Part shown: positions 8,476 to 16,016 of the stretch, one piece after another
Layout of the letters: each line of letters starts with the position of its first letter
Position numbering within the stretch: position 1 is the stretch's first letter
NCBI GenBank assembly: GCA_004552395.1
Contig: SFOK01000011.1
Span: 1 to 44,178, forward strand
DNA length: 44,178 bases
Reading direction: 5' to 3'
DNA from: Bacteroidales bacterium
GTDB lineage: Bacteria; Bacteroidota; Bacteroidia; Bacteroidales; Muribaculaceae
The notes under the pieces: model-generated
Told to the model about the DNA's origin: nothing
Database searches by the model: none
The model's input: only the letters and a program-made list of their open reading frames with translations
Position numbers and translations under genes: made by a program

Positions 8476-10674
8476 ATGAATTCCATCAACAAGTATCTCA
8501 GCATCGCTTCCCTGGCACTGCTTGCAGGCGCAAGCCTGAGCTCGTGTCAAAACGATTTTGACCTTCCCCCTCTGCCGGAGCCGGAGGCCACCCTCAAGGC
8601 GAACACGACCATAGAGGAGCTCAAGGCCCGCTACTGGAAGGACGACCTGAACTATTACGAGACCGTCGGCAAGACCGACGCCGGCGAGGATGTGATCATC
8701 CACGGCCGTGTGGTATCGTCGGACGCCACGGGCAACATCTACAAGTCGCTCGTGATACAGGATGAGACAGGCGCACTCACCTTCTCGATCAACGCCACGG
8801 GCATGAACAACACGTACCGTGTGGGTCAGGAACTCGTGATCAACCTCACCGACCTGGGCTTTGGCAAATATGCCGGTCTGCAGCAGGTGGGCGGCTACGG
8901 CGAGTTCAACGGCACCCCGCAGGTATCGTTCATGGACTATAATCTCTTCCAGGAGCACACAGAGCTCAACAAGTTCCCCGATCCGCAGGTCACCTACGTG
9001 AAGCCCGACGCAGCGAAGCCGGCCGACACCATGTATGCCATGGAGATCGATCTGGGCAACCTTCCCTCGCAGCCCGCGGGTGTGCGCCAGTATCAGAGCC
9101 AGCTCGTGATGCTTCGCGGCGTGCACTTCGAGGAGGGCGGCAAGGCCACATTCTCTGAGGCCGACGCCACCACGAACCGCACCCTGCTCGACTCGAAGGG
9201 GAACTCCATCATAGTGCGCAACTCGAACTACTCATCGTTCCGCTCGCAGATGCTTCCCGCCGGCACAGGCGATGTGCTCGGTATCCTCTCTTACTTCAAC
9301 GGCACATGGCAGCTTCTGCTCCGTTCGGCCGAGGACTGCATGTTCGACTCCAAGGGCCAGAAGAGCGATCCCTACACCGTTGCTGAGGCTATCGAGGCCC
9401 AGGGTCAGGGCAAGACCGGATGGGTAAGCGGCTACATCGTGGGCAGCGTCAAGGCCGGTGTGACCGACATCGACTCCAACGACAAGATCATCTGGAGCGC
9501 CGACGCCGAGATGGACAACACTCTCGTGATCGGCCCCACAGCAGACTGCAAGGACTACAAGGAGTGTCTGGTAGCCGTGCTGCCCCAGGGCTCTGACTTC
9601 CGCAAATACGGCAATCTGGCCGACAACCCCGGCAACTACGGCAAGAAGATCCTCGTCACAGGTCAGTTCGACTCTTATCTGGGCACCAACGGCCTTCTGA
9701 ACAACGGCGGCACGACCTCCGACTATGAGATCGAGGGCACCACACGCCCCACTGAGACCGGACTGGCTGAGCTCGACGAGAACTTCAACGCCTCCACTTC
9801 AATCCCGCAGGGCTGGACAAACCTCAAGGTCGAGGGCAACAAGGCATGGTATGTGACTACCTTCTCGAGCAACAATTACGCCGCCATGACCGGCTACAAG
9901 GGCACAGCTCCCTTCGACTCATGGCTGATCACCCCGGCTCTGGATGTGGCTCAGATGAAGGAGAAAGTATTCTCGTTTGAGACTCAGGTCAACGGCTACG
10001 GCTCCACAACCTCGCAATTCGAGGTCTATGTGATGACAAGCGCCGACCCGACCAGCGCCACCATGACGAAGCTGAATCCCGAGATAGCCACAGCACCCGC
10101 CAGCGGCTACTCAAGCTGGGTCAAGTCAGGCAGTCTCGACCTGAGCTCCTTCAGCGGTGTGATCTACATCGGCTTCCGCTACAAAGCCACCTCCGACGCC
10201 AACTACGCCACATGGTGTGTGGACAACGTACTGGCCGGCAAGAGTGTATCGACAGGCGGCGGTGACAATCCGGGCGGCGGCGACAACCCCGGCGGCACAG
10301 GCGAAGGCTCCGAGGATACTCCCTATGATGTGGCTTACGTGATCTCAAGCACCACGGACGCTACCGGCGTATGGATCGAGGGTTATGTCGTAGGCTGGAT
10401 CAACGGCATGACATGGGCTACCGGCGCCAACTTCAACAACACTCCCGCCGAGGACTTCAAGAACACGAACTTCATACTCGGCGCCACAGCCGACGCCGCC
10501 AGCACATCCGTATCGGTGCCCTGCGCTATCCCGGCAGGCGACCTGCGCGACAAGCTCGGCCTTGGCAAGAACCCCGGCATCTATCTGAAGCACGTGAAGG
10601 TGAAAGGCGACATCACCCGCTACTTCGCTACCCGCGGTATCAAGAATATCAGCGAGTACAAAGTGATTGAATAA
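8476..10674 (+). CDS. DUF5689-type OB-fold-like lipoprotein, multidomain
   Basis: A 732-residue lipoprotein: signal peptide with lipobox LSSC (Cys24), then QNDFD, an acidic start compatible with surface export in Bacteroidota. Domains in order: a DUF5689-like region (about 40-300) containing IHGRVVSSDATGNIYKSLVI, the beta-strand pattern of an OB fold; a DUF6359-like region (about 300-420, starting DPYTVAEAIEAQGQGKTGWV); a choice-of-anchor/cleaved-adhesin type beta-sandwich (about 430-590, FDSWLITPALDV); a Gly/Asp/Asn linker (GGGDNPGGGDNPGG); and a second DUF6359-like domain (about 615-732). It begins 63 nt after the receptor gene and probably acts with it as the extracellular binding partner. 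Nucleic-acid binding is inferred from the fold and neighbours. Confidence 0.82.
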   Translation: MNSINKYLSIASLALLAGASLSSCQNDFDLPPLPEPEATLKANTTIEELKARYWKDDLNYYETVGKTDAGEDVIIHGRVVSSDATGNIYKSLVIQDETGALTFSINATGMNNTYRVGQELVINLTDLGFGKYAGLQQVGGYGEFNGTPQVSFMDYNLFQEHTELNKFPDPQVTYVKPDAAKPADTMYAMEIDLGNLPSQPAGVRQYQSQLVMLRGVHFEEGGKATFSEADATTNRTLLDSKGNSIIVRNSNYSSFRSQMLPAGTGDVLGILSYFNGTWQLLLRSAEDCMFDSKGQKSDPYTVAEAIEAQGQGKTGWVSGYIVGSVKAGVTDIDSNDKIIWSADAEMDNTLVIGPTADCKDYKECLVAVLPQGSDFRKYGNLADNPGNYGKKILVTGQFDSYLGTNGLLNNGGTTSDYEIEGTTRPTETGLAELDENFNASTSIPQGWTNLKVEGNKAWYVTTFSSNNYAAMTGYKGTAPFDSWLITPALDVAQMKEKVFSFETQVNGYGSTTSQFEVYVMTSADPTSATMTKLNPEIATAPASGYSSWVKSGSLDLSSFSGVIYIGFRYKATSDANYATWCVDNVLAGKSVSTGGGDNPGGGDNPGGTGEGSEDTPYDVAYVISSTTDATGVWIEGYVVGWINGMTWATGANFNNTPAEDFKNTNFILGATADAASTSVSVPCAIPAGDLRDKLGLGKNPGIYLKHVKVKGDITRYFATRGIKNISEYKVIE

Positions 10675-10736
10675 ACTATCCCGAGCCGGGAGGCGTTTTC
10701 TCTCAGGAGGAAGGTTTCCCGACCGCTCACCCCACA

Positions 10737-10779
10737 AGGCGCGGCTCCTTCTCTGCCACGGGACGCCGCGCCTCTTTTC
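10737..10779 (+). terminator. Intrinsic terminator after the lipoprotein gene
   Basis: AGGCGCGGC (10737-10745) and GCCGCGCCT (10765-10773) form a perfect 9-bp GC stem, followed by CTTTTC. It separates the receptor/lipoprotein genes from the downstream endonuclease gene, which would then need its own promoter or read-through. Confidence 0.7.
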
Positions 10780-10853
10780 AAACTTACTCACTCAGGCAGG
10801 CCCCGCCGACCGGGCGAATACCCTGCCTCACTACCCCTGAAAATCTTACAGCA

Positions 10854-12572
10854 ATGATCAGACGCATACTCCTGACGGCAGCGCTCCTTCTTGGCATCGC
10901 GACGGCGACCGAAGCGGCCGTGCCGTCGAACTACTACGCCCGCATGGACGGCAAGAAGAAAGAGGCCCTCAAAAACGCCGCGTGCGAAGTGATAAGGCCT
11001 CACACCGTGGTCACCTACAACTCGCTCTTCCCGCAGCAATTCCCCAAGACGGATGTATATCCGGAGCTTTACGACGGCAACCGCCGCTGGTGGGAGATGT
11101 ATTCCGACATTGTGTTTCTGGTTCGCGACGGCTGGCGGGGCATGAACCGTGAGCACTCGCTGCCCAAATCGTGGTGGGGAGGCGAGCAGAACGACGCCTA
11201 CACGGACCTGAACCATCTGTATCCGTCGGAAAGCGACGCCAACATGGCCAAGAGCAACTACCCTCTCGGCGAAGTGCAGACACCGAATTTCGACAACGGT
11301 GTGAGCAAGGTCGGCTACGCATATTCGGGCCAGGGCGGAGGCGCCTCGCAGGTGTTTGAGCCCGCCGACGAATACAAGGGCGACTTCGCGCGCACTTACT
11401 TCTACATGGCCACCTGCTATCAGGACTTTACGTGGAAATACACCTACATGCTCCAGAACGGCACCTACCCCACGCTCAAGCCGTGGGCCTACGAGATGCT
11501 CCTGGACTGGGCACGCAAGGACCCGGTAAGCCAGAAGGAGATTGACCGCAACGAAGCGGTGTATCTGATCCAGGGCAACCGCAACCCGTATATCGACTTC
11601 CCTGAGCTGGCCGAGTATATCTGGGGCACACGCACCACCGAGACTTTCTACATCAAGGAGCAGGGCGGAAGCGTCACACCGCCTATCACCGGCAAGCCGG
11701 AGCTCTTCGCGCCCATCGACGGCTCGTCGCTCGACTTCGGCGAAGTGGCCGTGGGCAAGAGCCAGGATGTGGAGCTGCTCGTCAACGGCGTGAACATGCG
11801 CTCGTCGCTGTCTGTGCGCGTCACCGGCACAGATCGCAAGATGTTCACCCTCCCCACCCTCCAGGGCAACCAGATACCCGCCTCGCAGATCAATTCCGAG
11901 GGGGGCTACAAGTTGACCGTGCGCTATTCGCCCACAGCCACCGGCGAGCACACCGCAGCCATCACGCTCTACGACGGCGGCTTCCCCGACGGGACCACCT
12001 TCAACGTCTCGATCCACGGCCAGGCCTTCCCCGTGCCGGAGCTGACAGCACCCGTGGCTACTCCGGCCACCGACATCACCGACAACCAGTATCTGGCCAA
12101 CTGGAACATGCCGCCGGAAGGGGAAGTGGCCGACTACTGGATTGTGAACCGCACACGCTACGTGCCGGGCAATACAGTGACCACACGTCTTGTGGCCGAG
12201 ACCAACTGCCTGGAGATCGACGGACGCGAACCGGGCGTGGCCGAGAGCTACACGGTGCAGAGCGTGCGTCTGGGCTTCGAATCGCCCGAGTCGAACATGA
12301 TCATGGTGAACAGCACCGGCCTCAGCGGCGTCCGCGAGGCGCTCCCTCTCGGCGTGGCTTACGTCGAGGGCGGCATACGTATCGTGCTGGGTTCGCCCGA
12401 CGCCGACAACGCTGAGTGGCGCCACACTAACCTGCGCGTCTACGACCTGAGCGGACGCACCGTGGCTACGATGGCCGCGGTCTACGGCGGTGAGATAATC
12501 ACTCTGGCTCCCGGCGCCTACATAGTGACCACCGACCAGAACCGCGCTCCCCAAACCGTGATGGTTCGATAA
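10854..12572 (+). CDS. Secreted endonuclease I family nuclease with C-terminal adhesion/sorting-like domains
   Basis: A 572-residue exported endonuclease of the EndA/NucM/Vvn type (beta-beta-alpha metal finger). After the signal peptide (to about residue 22), the motif MNREHSLPKSWW carries the general-base His101, and DLNHLYPSESDANMAKSNY leads to the metal-ligand Asn135. These enzymes cut DNA and RNA non-specifically outside the cytoplasm. Behind the nuclease domain (about 25-270) lie an Ig-like domain (LDFGEVAVGKSQDVELLV, about 295-390) and an Fn3-like region. The last ~75 residues have the pattern NLRVYDLSGRTV ... LAPGAYIVTT, which looks like a type IX secretion sorting domain. It is the last gene of the nuclease/receptor cluster. 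Confidence 0.88.
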   Translation: MIRRILLTAALLLGIATATEAAVPSNYYARMDGKKKEALKNAACEVIRPHTVVTYNSLFPQQFPKTDVYPELYDGNRRWWEMYSDIVFLVRDGWRGMNREHSLPKSWWGGEQNDAYTDLNHLYPSESDANMAKSNYPLGEVQTPNFDNGVSKVGYAYSGQGGGASQVFEPADEYKGDFARTYFYMATCYQDFTWKYTYMLQNGTYPTLKPWAYEMLLDWARKDPVSQKEIDRNEAVYLIQGNRNPYIDFPELAEYIWGTRTTETFYIKEQGGSVTPPITGKPELFAPIDGSSLDFGEVAVGKSQDVELLVNGVNMRSSLSVRVTGTDRKMFTLPTLQGNQIPASQINSEGGYKLTVRYSPTATGEHTAAITLYDGGFPDGTTFNVSIHGQAFPVPELTAPVATPATDITDNQYLANWNMPPEGEVADYWIVNRTRYVPGNTVTTRLVAETNCLEIDGREPGVAESYTVQSVRLGFESPESNMIMVNSTGLSGVREALPLGVAYVEGGIRIVLGSPDADNAEWRHTNLRVYDLSGRTVATMAAVYGGEIITLAPGAYIVTTDQNRAPQTVMVR

Positions 12573-12605
12573 GAGCCGCGACGCGACGCGTCAGCGAAAA
12601 CCAGC

Positions 12606-12644
12606 CAAGACCCCATCCTGCAAAATTTGCAGGATAGGGTCTTG
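12606..12644. terminator. Bidirectional terminator between convergent genes
   Basis: CAAGACCC-C-ATCCTGCAAA pairs with TTTGCAGGAT-A-GGGTCTTG, an almost perfect long hairpin at the centre of the 103-nt gap between the endonuclease (plus) and the acyltransferase (minus). It can serve both transcripts. Confidence 0.8.
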
Positions 12645-12675
12645 ATCATTGCTAAGGCCCTGTGCCTTAAAGTTT

Positions 12676-13521
12676 TTAATAGGGGTAGGAAGCGAGCACA
12701 AGGTCGCGGATAGCTGCCGCTAACTCCGCCGGCTTCTTGTTCTCTTCTGTCAGCGACTGCCAGGGGATCGGCTTGTGGAAGATGATGGTGAACTCTTTGC
12801 CGCGGGCTTTGCAGAGCTCGCCGGGAAGCAGCACTTGCTCTATGTTGATGCCGATACGGAGCCGCCGCCGCCAGCGCGCGGTGTTGTAGAAGCGGTTCGT
12901 GTTGCGCCCCACGAATGTGACGGGCACTATGTCGCGGCGGTTTTCTATCGCTTTGGCTACGAACGATTTCTGCCACATCAGGTCGGCTATGCGTCCGCCT
13001 TTCCCCTTGCGCGAGCAGAGCCCGGCGGGGAAGATGAGCATCTGTTTGTCGTCTGAAGCGTAGGCGTCGTTCAGGGCGCGCGAGGCGGAGCGGGCCTGGC
13101 GTCCGAGCTTGTTGACGGAGAGGAAGACTTTCCGCAGCGGGCGGACGTTGAGCAGCAGGTCGTTGACGGGGAAGCGGAGCCGCTCGTCGCCGTAGATCTC
13201 GCCCAGAACGGCTATGAGTGTGATGCCGTCCAGGCCACCGAGCGGGTGATTGGAGGCGAAGATGAGCCTGCCGTCGGCGGGGATATTCTCGCGTCCTTTC
13301 ACGTTTACTTTGATCTGAAGGTCGTCCAGGGCCGCCCGGGCGAACTCGGAGCCCTCCTTGGGATAAGTGCGCTCCAGGATGCCGTTGAGGTCGTCCTGAT
13401 GCACGAGCCGCTCCAGCCCGCGCACAAGCGCGCGGGGCACGAAGCGCCGTTTTGCGGGCGAAAGCCGCTCTCTCACAATGGCCTGCAGGTCTATGCGCAG
13501 GGGTTTGTCGTCGTTTGCCAT
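12676..13521 (-). CDS. PlsC-type lipid acyltransferase
   Basis: A 281-residue protein of the glycerolipid acyltransferase superfamily, which transfers acyl chains to lysolipid acceptors at the inner membrane. Block I reads SNHPLGGLDGI, with His92 and Asp98 as the catalytic pair. The spacing is HX5D rather than the textbook HX4D, as also seen in the hemolysin/ornithine-lipid-type branch of the family. Further blocks are visible: LRFPVNDLL, MLIFPAGLCSRKGKG (acceptor-binding Pro-Ala-Gly) and DIVPVTFVGRN. It could make phosphatidic acid or add the O-linked chain of an amino-acid lipid such as glycine lipid; sequence alone does not decide. It stands alone, convergent with the nuclease and divergent from metG. 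Confidence 0.82.
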   Translation of the reverse strand: MANDDKPLRIDLQAIVRERLSPAKRRFVPRALVRGLERLVHQDDLNGILERTYPKEGSEFARAALDDLQIKVNVKGRENIPADGRLIFASNHPLGGLDGITLIAVLGEIYGDERLRFPVNDLLLNVRPLRKVFLSVNKLGRQARSASRALNDAYASDDKQMLIFPAGLCSRKGKGGRIADLMWQKSFVAKAIENRRDIVPVTFVGRNTNRFYNTARWRRRLRIGINIEQVLLPGELCKARGKEFTIIFHKPIPWQSLTEENKKPAELAAAIRDLVLASYPY

Positions 13522-13566
13522 GAGTGCAAAAGTACCGATAAATCCTCATTATTCAAAAAAAATAGG

Positions 13567-13574
13567 TAACTTTG
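13567..13574 (+). promoter_or_regulatory. Bacteroidota -7 element, probable metG promoter
   Basis: TAACTTTG (13567-13574) matches TAnnTTTG on the plus strand, 45 nt upstream of the acyltransferase start and about 410 nt upstream of metG. A perfect 16-bp palindrome, AACCGCAGCTGCGGTT (13582-13597), lies where transcription would begin. No clear -33 TTTG is present. If active, it would give metG a very long leader that passes through the inverted-repeat element at 13616-13964. Confidence 0.5.
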
Positions 13575-13615
13575 CACTTTAAACCGCAGCTGCGGTTCAA
13601 GTCGCCGCGCATGTA

Positions 13616-13964
13616 AGAGCCCGTTGCACAAAATTTGTTAACGGCAGGGCGGCGAGTTTTCGAGGAAATTTCCCCGAGTTGAAGAAGGAGCGATGCGGGC
13701 ATCGTGACTGATGAAACTCGAAGAAATTCACCGGAAAGGTGCCGAACCGAAAGAAATTTAAACTAAAATCAGAGTCTGTTCTGAAAATTTGTAAAACGTA
13801 CTTAAGCAAAGAAGAGATGCAAAAAAAGCAAAAGGACTCGCATCAGCACGCCAGATTCGGTGCTGTGGCTCAATCACATAGCCCGCTATGCCCAATCGCT
13901 CACAACACCGAATCTGACGCACTGCTGCGACCCTGACGTTAACAAATTTTGTGCAACGGACTCT
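13616..13964. mobile_element. MITE-like non-coding element with 34-bp inverted termini
   Basis: The ends are inverted copies: 13616-13649 begins AGAGCCCGTTGCAC, and 13931-13964 read on the other strand begins AGAGTCCGTTGCAC; they match at 32 of 34 positions. Inside are two further foldback blocks: 13651-13743, imperfect arms around CGATGC-GG-GCATCG, and 13852-13916, a 16-bp arm pair with one mismatch around CATAGC-CC-GCTATG. No transposase or credible protein is encoded in the 349 bp. This looks like a transposon-derived miniature element or insertion-sequence remnant; no clear target duplication is visible. It occupies most of the 461-nt space before metG. Confidence 0.75.
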
Positions 13965-13982
13965 AAGCTTACAGATATTCCC

Positions 13983-16016
13983 ATGAACTACAAAAGGACA
14001 CTTATAACCACGGCACTCCCCTACGCCAACGGGCCTGTGCACATCGGCCATCTCGCCGGCGTCTACGTGCCGGCCGACATCTACGCACGTTTCAAACGCC
14101 TCAAGGGCGAGGAGGTGCTGCTCATAGGCGGCTCCGACGAGCACGGCGTGCCTATCACAATCAAGGCCAAGAAGGAGGGTGTGACGCCTCAGGATATCGT
14201 GGACCGCTACCACAACATCATCAAGGAGTCGTTCCGCGAGCTCGGCATCTCGTTCGACATCTACAGCCGCACCACTTCGCAGATACACACCGAGACCGCC
14301 ACTGAGTTCTTCAAGACGCTCTACGACAAGGGCGAATTTGTAGAGAAGACCTCGATGCAGCTCTACGACGAGGAGGCCAACCAGTTCCTGGCAGACCGCT
14401 ATGTGACCGGCACCTGCCCTCACTGCGGGGCCGAGGGCGCTTACGGCGACCAGTGCGAGAAGTGCGGCACGTCGCTCAACGCCACCGACCTTATCAACCC
14501 GCGCTCGGCCATCACAGGCAATGTCCCGGTGCTCCGCGAGACGAAGCACTGGTATCTGCCGCTCGACAAGTGGCAGGGTTTCCTGAGCGACTGGATACTC
14601 AACGGCCACAAAGAGTGGCGCCCCAACGTCTACGGCCAGTGCAAATCGTGGCTCGAGATGGGGCTGCAGCCCCGCGCCGTGAGCCGCGACCTCGACTGGG
14701 GCGTGCCTCTGCCTATCGAGGGCACCGAGGGCAAGGTGATGTACGTATGGTTCGACGCCCCGATCGGATATATCTCCAACACCCGCGAGCTGCTTCCCGA
14801 CAGCTGGGAGAAATGGTGGAAGGATCCCGAGACCCGAATGATACATTTCATCGGCAAGGACAATATAGTGTTCCACTGCATCGTATTCCCGGCCATGCTG
14901 AAGGCCGAGGGGAGCTACAACCTCCCCGACAATGTGCCAGCCAACGAATTCATGAACCTGGAGGACAACAAGATATCCACCTCGAAAAACTGGGCCGTCT
15001 GGCTGCACGAGTATCTCCGCGAGCTCCCGGGCAAGCAGGACGCCCTGCGCTATGTGCTCACTGCCAACGCGCCTGAGACCAAGGACAACAATTTCACCTG
15101 GAAAGATTTCCAGACCCACAATAATTCGGAGCTTGTGGCCATTCTGGGTAACTTCGTGAACCGCGCAATTGTGCTCGACGCCAAGTTCTTCAACTCTGTG
15201 GTGCCCGCCACCGGCGAGCTCACCGACACCGAGACCGGTCTCTGGAAGGAGATAGCCGCCCTCAAGGATTCCCTCACCGACAAACTGGAGAATTTCCACT
15301 TCCGCGACGCACTAAAGGACGCCATGGATATGGCCCGCGCCGGCAACCGCTATCTGCAGGAGACGGAGCCCTGGAAGATTGCCAAGACCGACATGGTCCG
15401 CACCGCCACCGTTCTCAACACCGCGCTTCAGCTCTGCGCCGTGCTCTCCATAGCTTTCGAGCCGTTCATGCCGTTCATGAGCGCGAAGCTGCAGAAGGCT
15501 CTCGTCCTTAAGGACGCCACCTGGGATATGCTCGGAGCCACCGACCTGCTCCCGGCCGGCGAGAAGATCAACGACCCGGGTCTCCTCTTTGAGAAAGTTG
15601 AGGACTCTGTGGTCGAGGCCCAGATCCGGAAGCTGAAAGAGGCTCAGAAGAAGAATGTGATCGACGCCTGGAAAGCTCCCGCTCAGAAGGAGGAGACAGC
15701 CTTCGAGGATTTCGAGAAGCTCGACATACGCATCGGAAAGGTGCTGGAGTGCGCCAAGGTGAAGAAAGCCGACAAGCTGCTCAGCTTCAAGATCGACGAC
15801 GGTATGGGCGGCCGCACCATCGTGAGCGGTATAGCCAAATATTATAAGCCCGAGGAGCTGGTGGGCAAGACCGTCTGCTTCATAGCCAACTTCCCGCCGC
15901 GCAAGCTGAAAGGTATCGAGAGCCGCGGTATGCTTCTCAGCGCTGAGAATCCCGACGGCTCGCTCACTCTCATCACTCCCGAAGGACCCCTCAAACCGGG
16001 CAGCTGCGTATGCTGA
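13983..16016 (+). CDS. metG: Methionyl-tRNA synthetase
   Basis: A class I aminoacyl-tRNA synthetase of 677 residues that charges tRNA-Met. The HIGH motif is in ANGPVHIGHLAG near the N-terminus. A zinc-binding knuckle CPHCGAEGAYGDQCEKCG follows, and the KMSKS loop appears as KISTSKNWAVW. The C-terminal part adds the helical anticodon-binding domain and a tRNA-binding OB domain (from FEDFEKLDIRIGKVLE to the end), as in dimeric MetG. The ATG at 13983 begins the conserved MNYKRTLITTALPYA. The frame stays open upstream to 13860, but that stretch is mobile-element sequence and not protein. Its stop overlaps the next gene by 7 nt. Confidence 0.97.
   Translation: MNYKRTLITTALPYANGPVHIGHLAGVYVPADIYARFKRLKGEEVLLIGGSDEHGVPITIKAKKEGVTPQDIVDRYHNIIKESFRELGISFDIYSRTTSQIHTETATEFFKTLYDKGEFVEKTSMQLYDEEANQFLADRYVTGTCPHCGAEGAYGDQCEKCGTSLNATDLINPRSAITGNVPVLRETKHWYLPLDKWQGFLSDWILNGHKEWRPNVYGQCKSWLEMGLQPRAVSRDLDWGVPLPIEGTEGKVMYVWFDAPIGYISNTRELLPDSWEKWWKDPETRMIHFIGKDNIVFHCIVFPAMLKAEGSYNLPDNVPANEFMNLEDNKISTSKNWAVWLHEYLRELPGKQDALRYVLTANAPETKDNNFTWKDFQTHNNSELVAILGNFVNRAIVLDAKFFNSVVPATGELTDTETGLWKEIAALKDSLTDKLENFHFRDALKDAMDMARAGNRYLQETEPWKIAKTDMVRTATVLNTALQLCAVLSIAFEPFMPFMSAKLQKALVLKDATWDMLGATDLLPAGEKINDPGLLFEKVEDSVVEAQIRKLKEAQKKNVIDAWKAPAQKEETAFEDFEKLDIRIGKVLECAKVKKADKLLSFKIDDGMGGRTIVSGIAKYYKPEELVGKTVCFIANFPPRKLKGIESRGMLLSAENPDGSLTLITPEGPLKPGSCVC

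Noticed and set aside
7141..9126. A 661-codon open frame on the minus strand
   Set aside because: It lies antisense to the TonB receptor and lipoprotein genes, whose products have clear domains. The antisense product is rich in Val/His/Arg/Leu without motifs, as expected from GC-rich shadow reading.
10788..12554. A 588-codon open frame on the minus strand
   Set aside because: Antisense to the endonuclease I gene, whose plus-strand product has catalytic motifs; no recognisable domain in the antisense reading.
13860..13982. N-terminal extension of MetG by 41 residues
   Set aside because: The extension is encoded by the inverted-repeat element and has no similarity to synthetases; the conserved protein begins at 13983.
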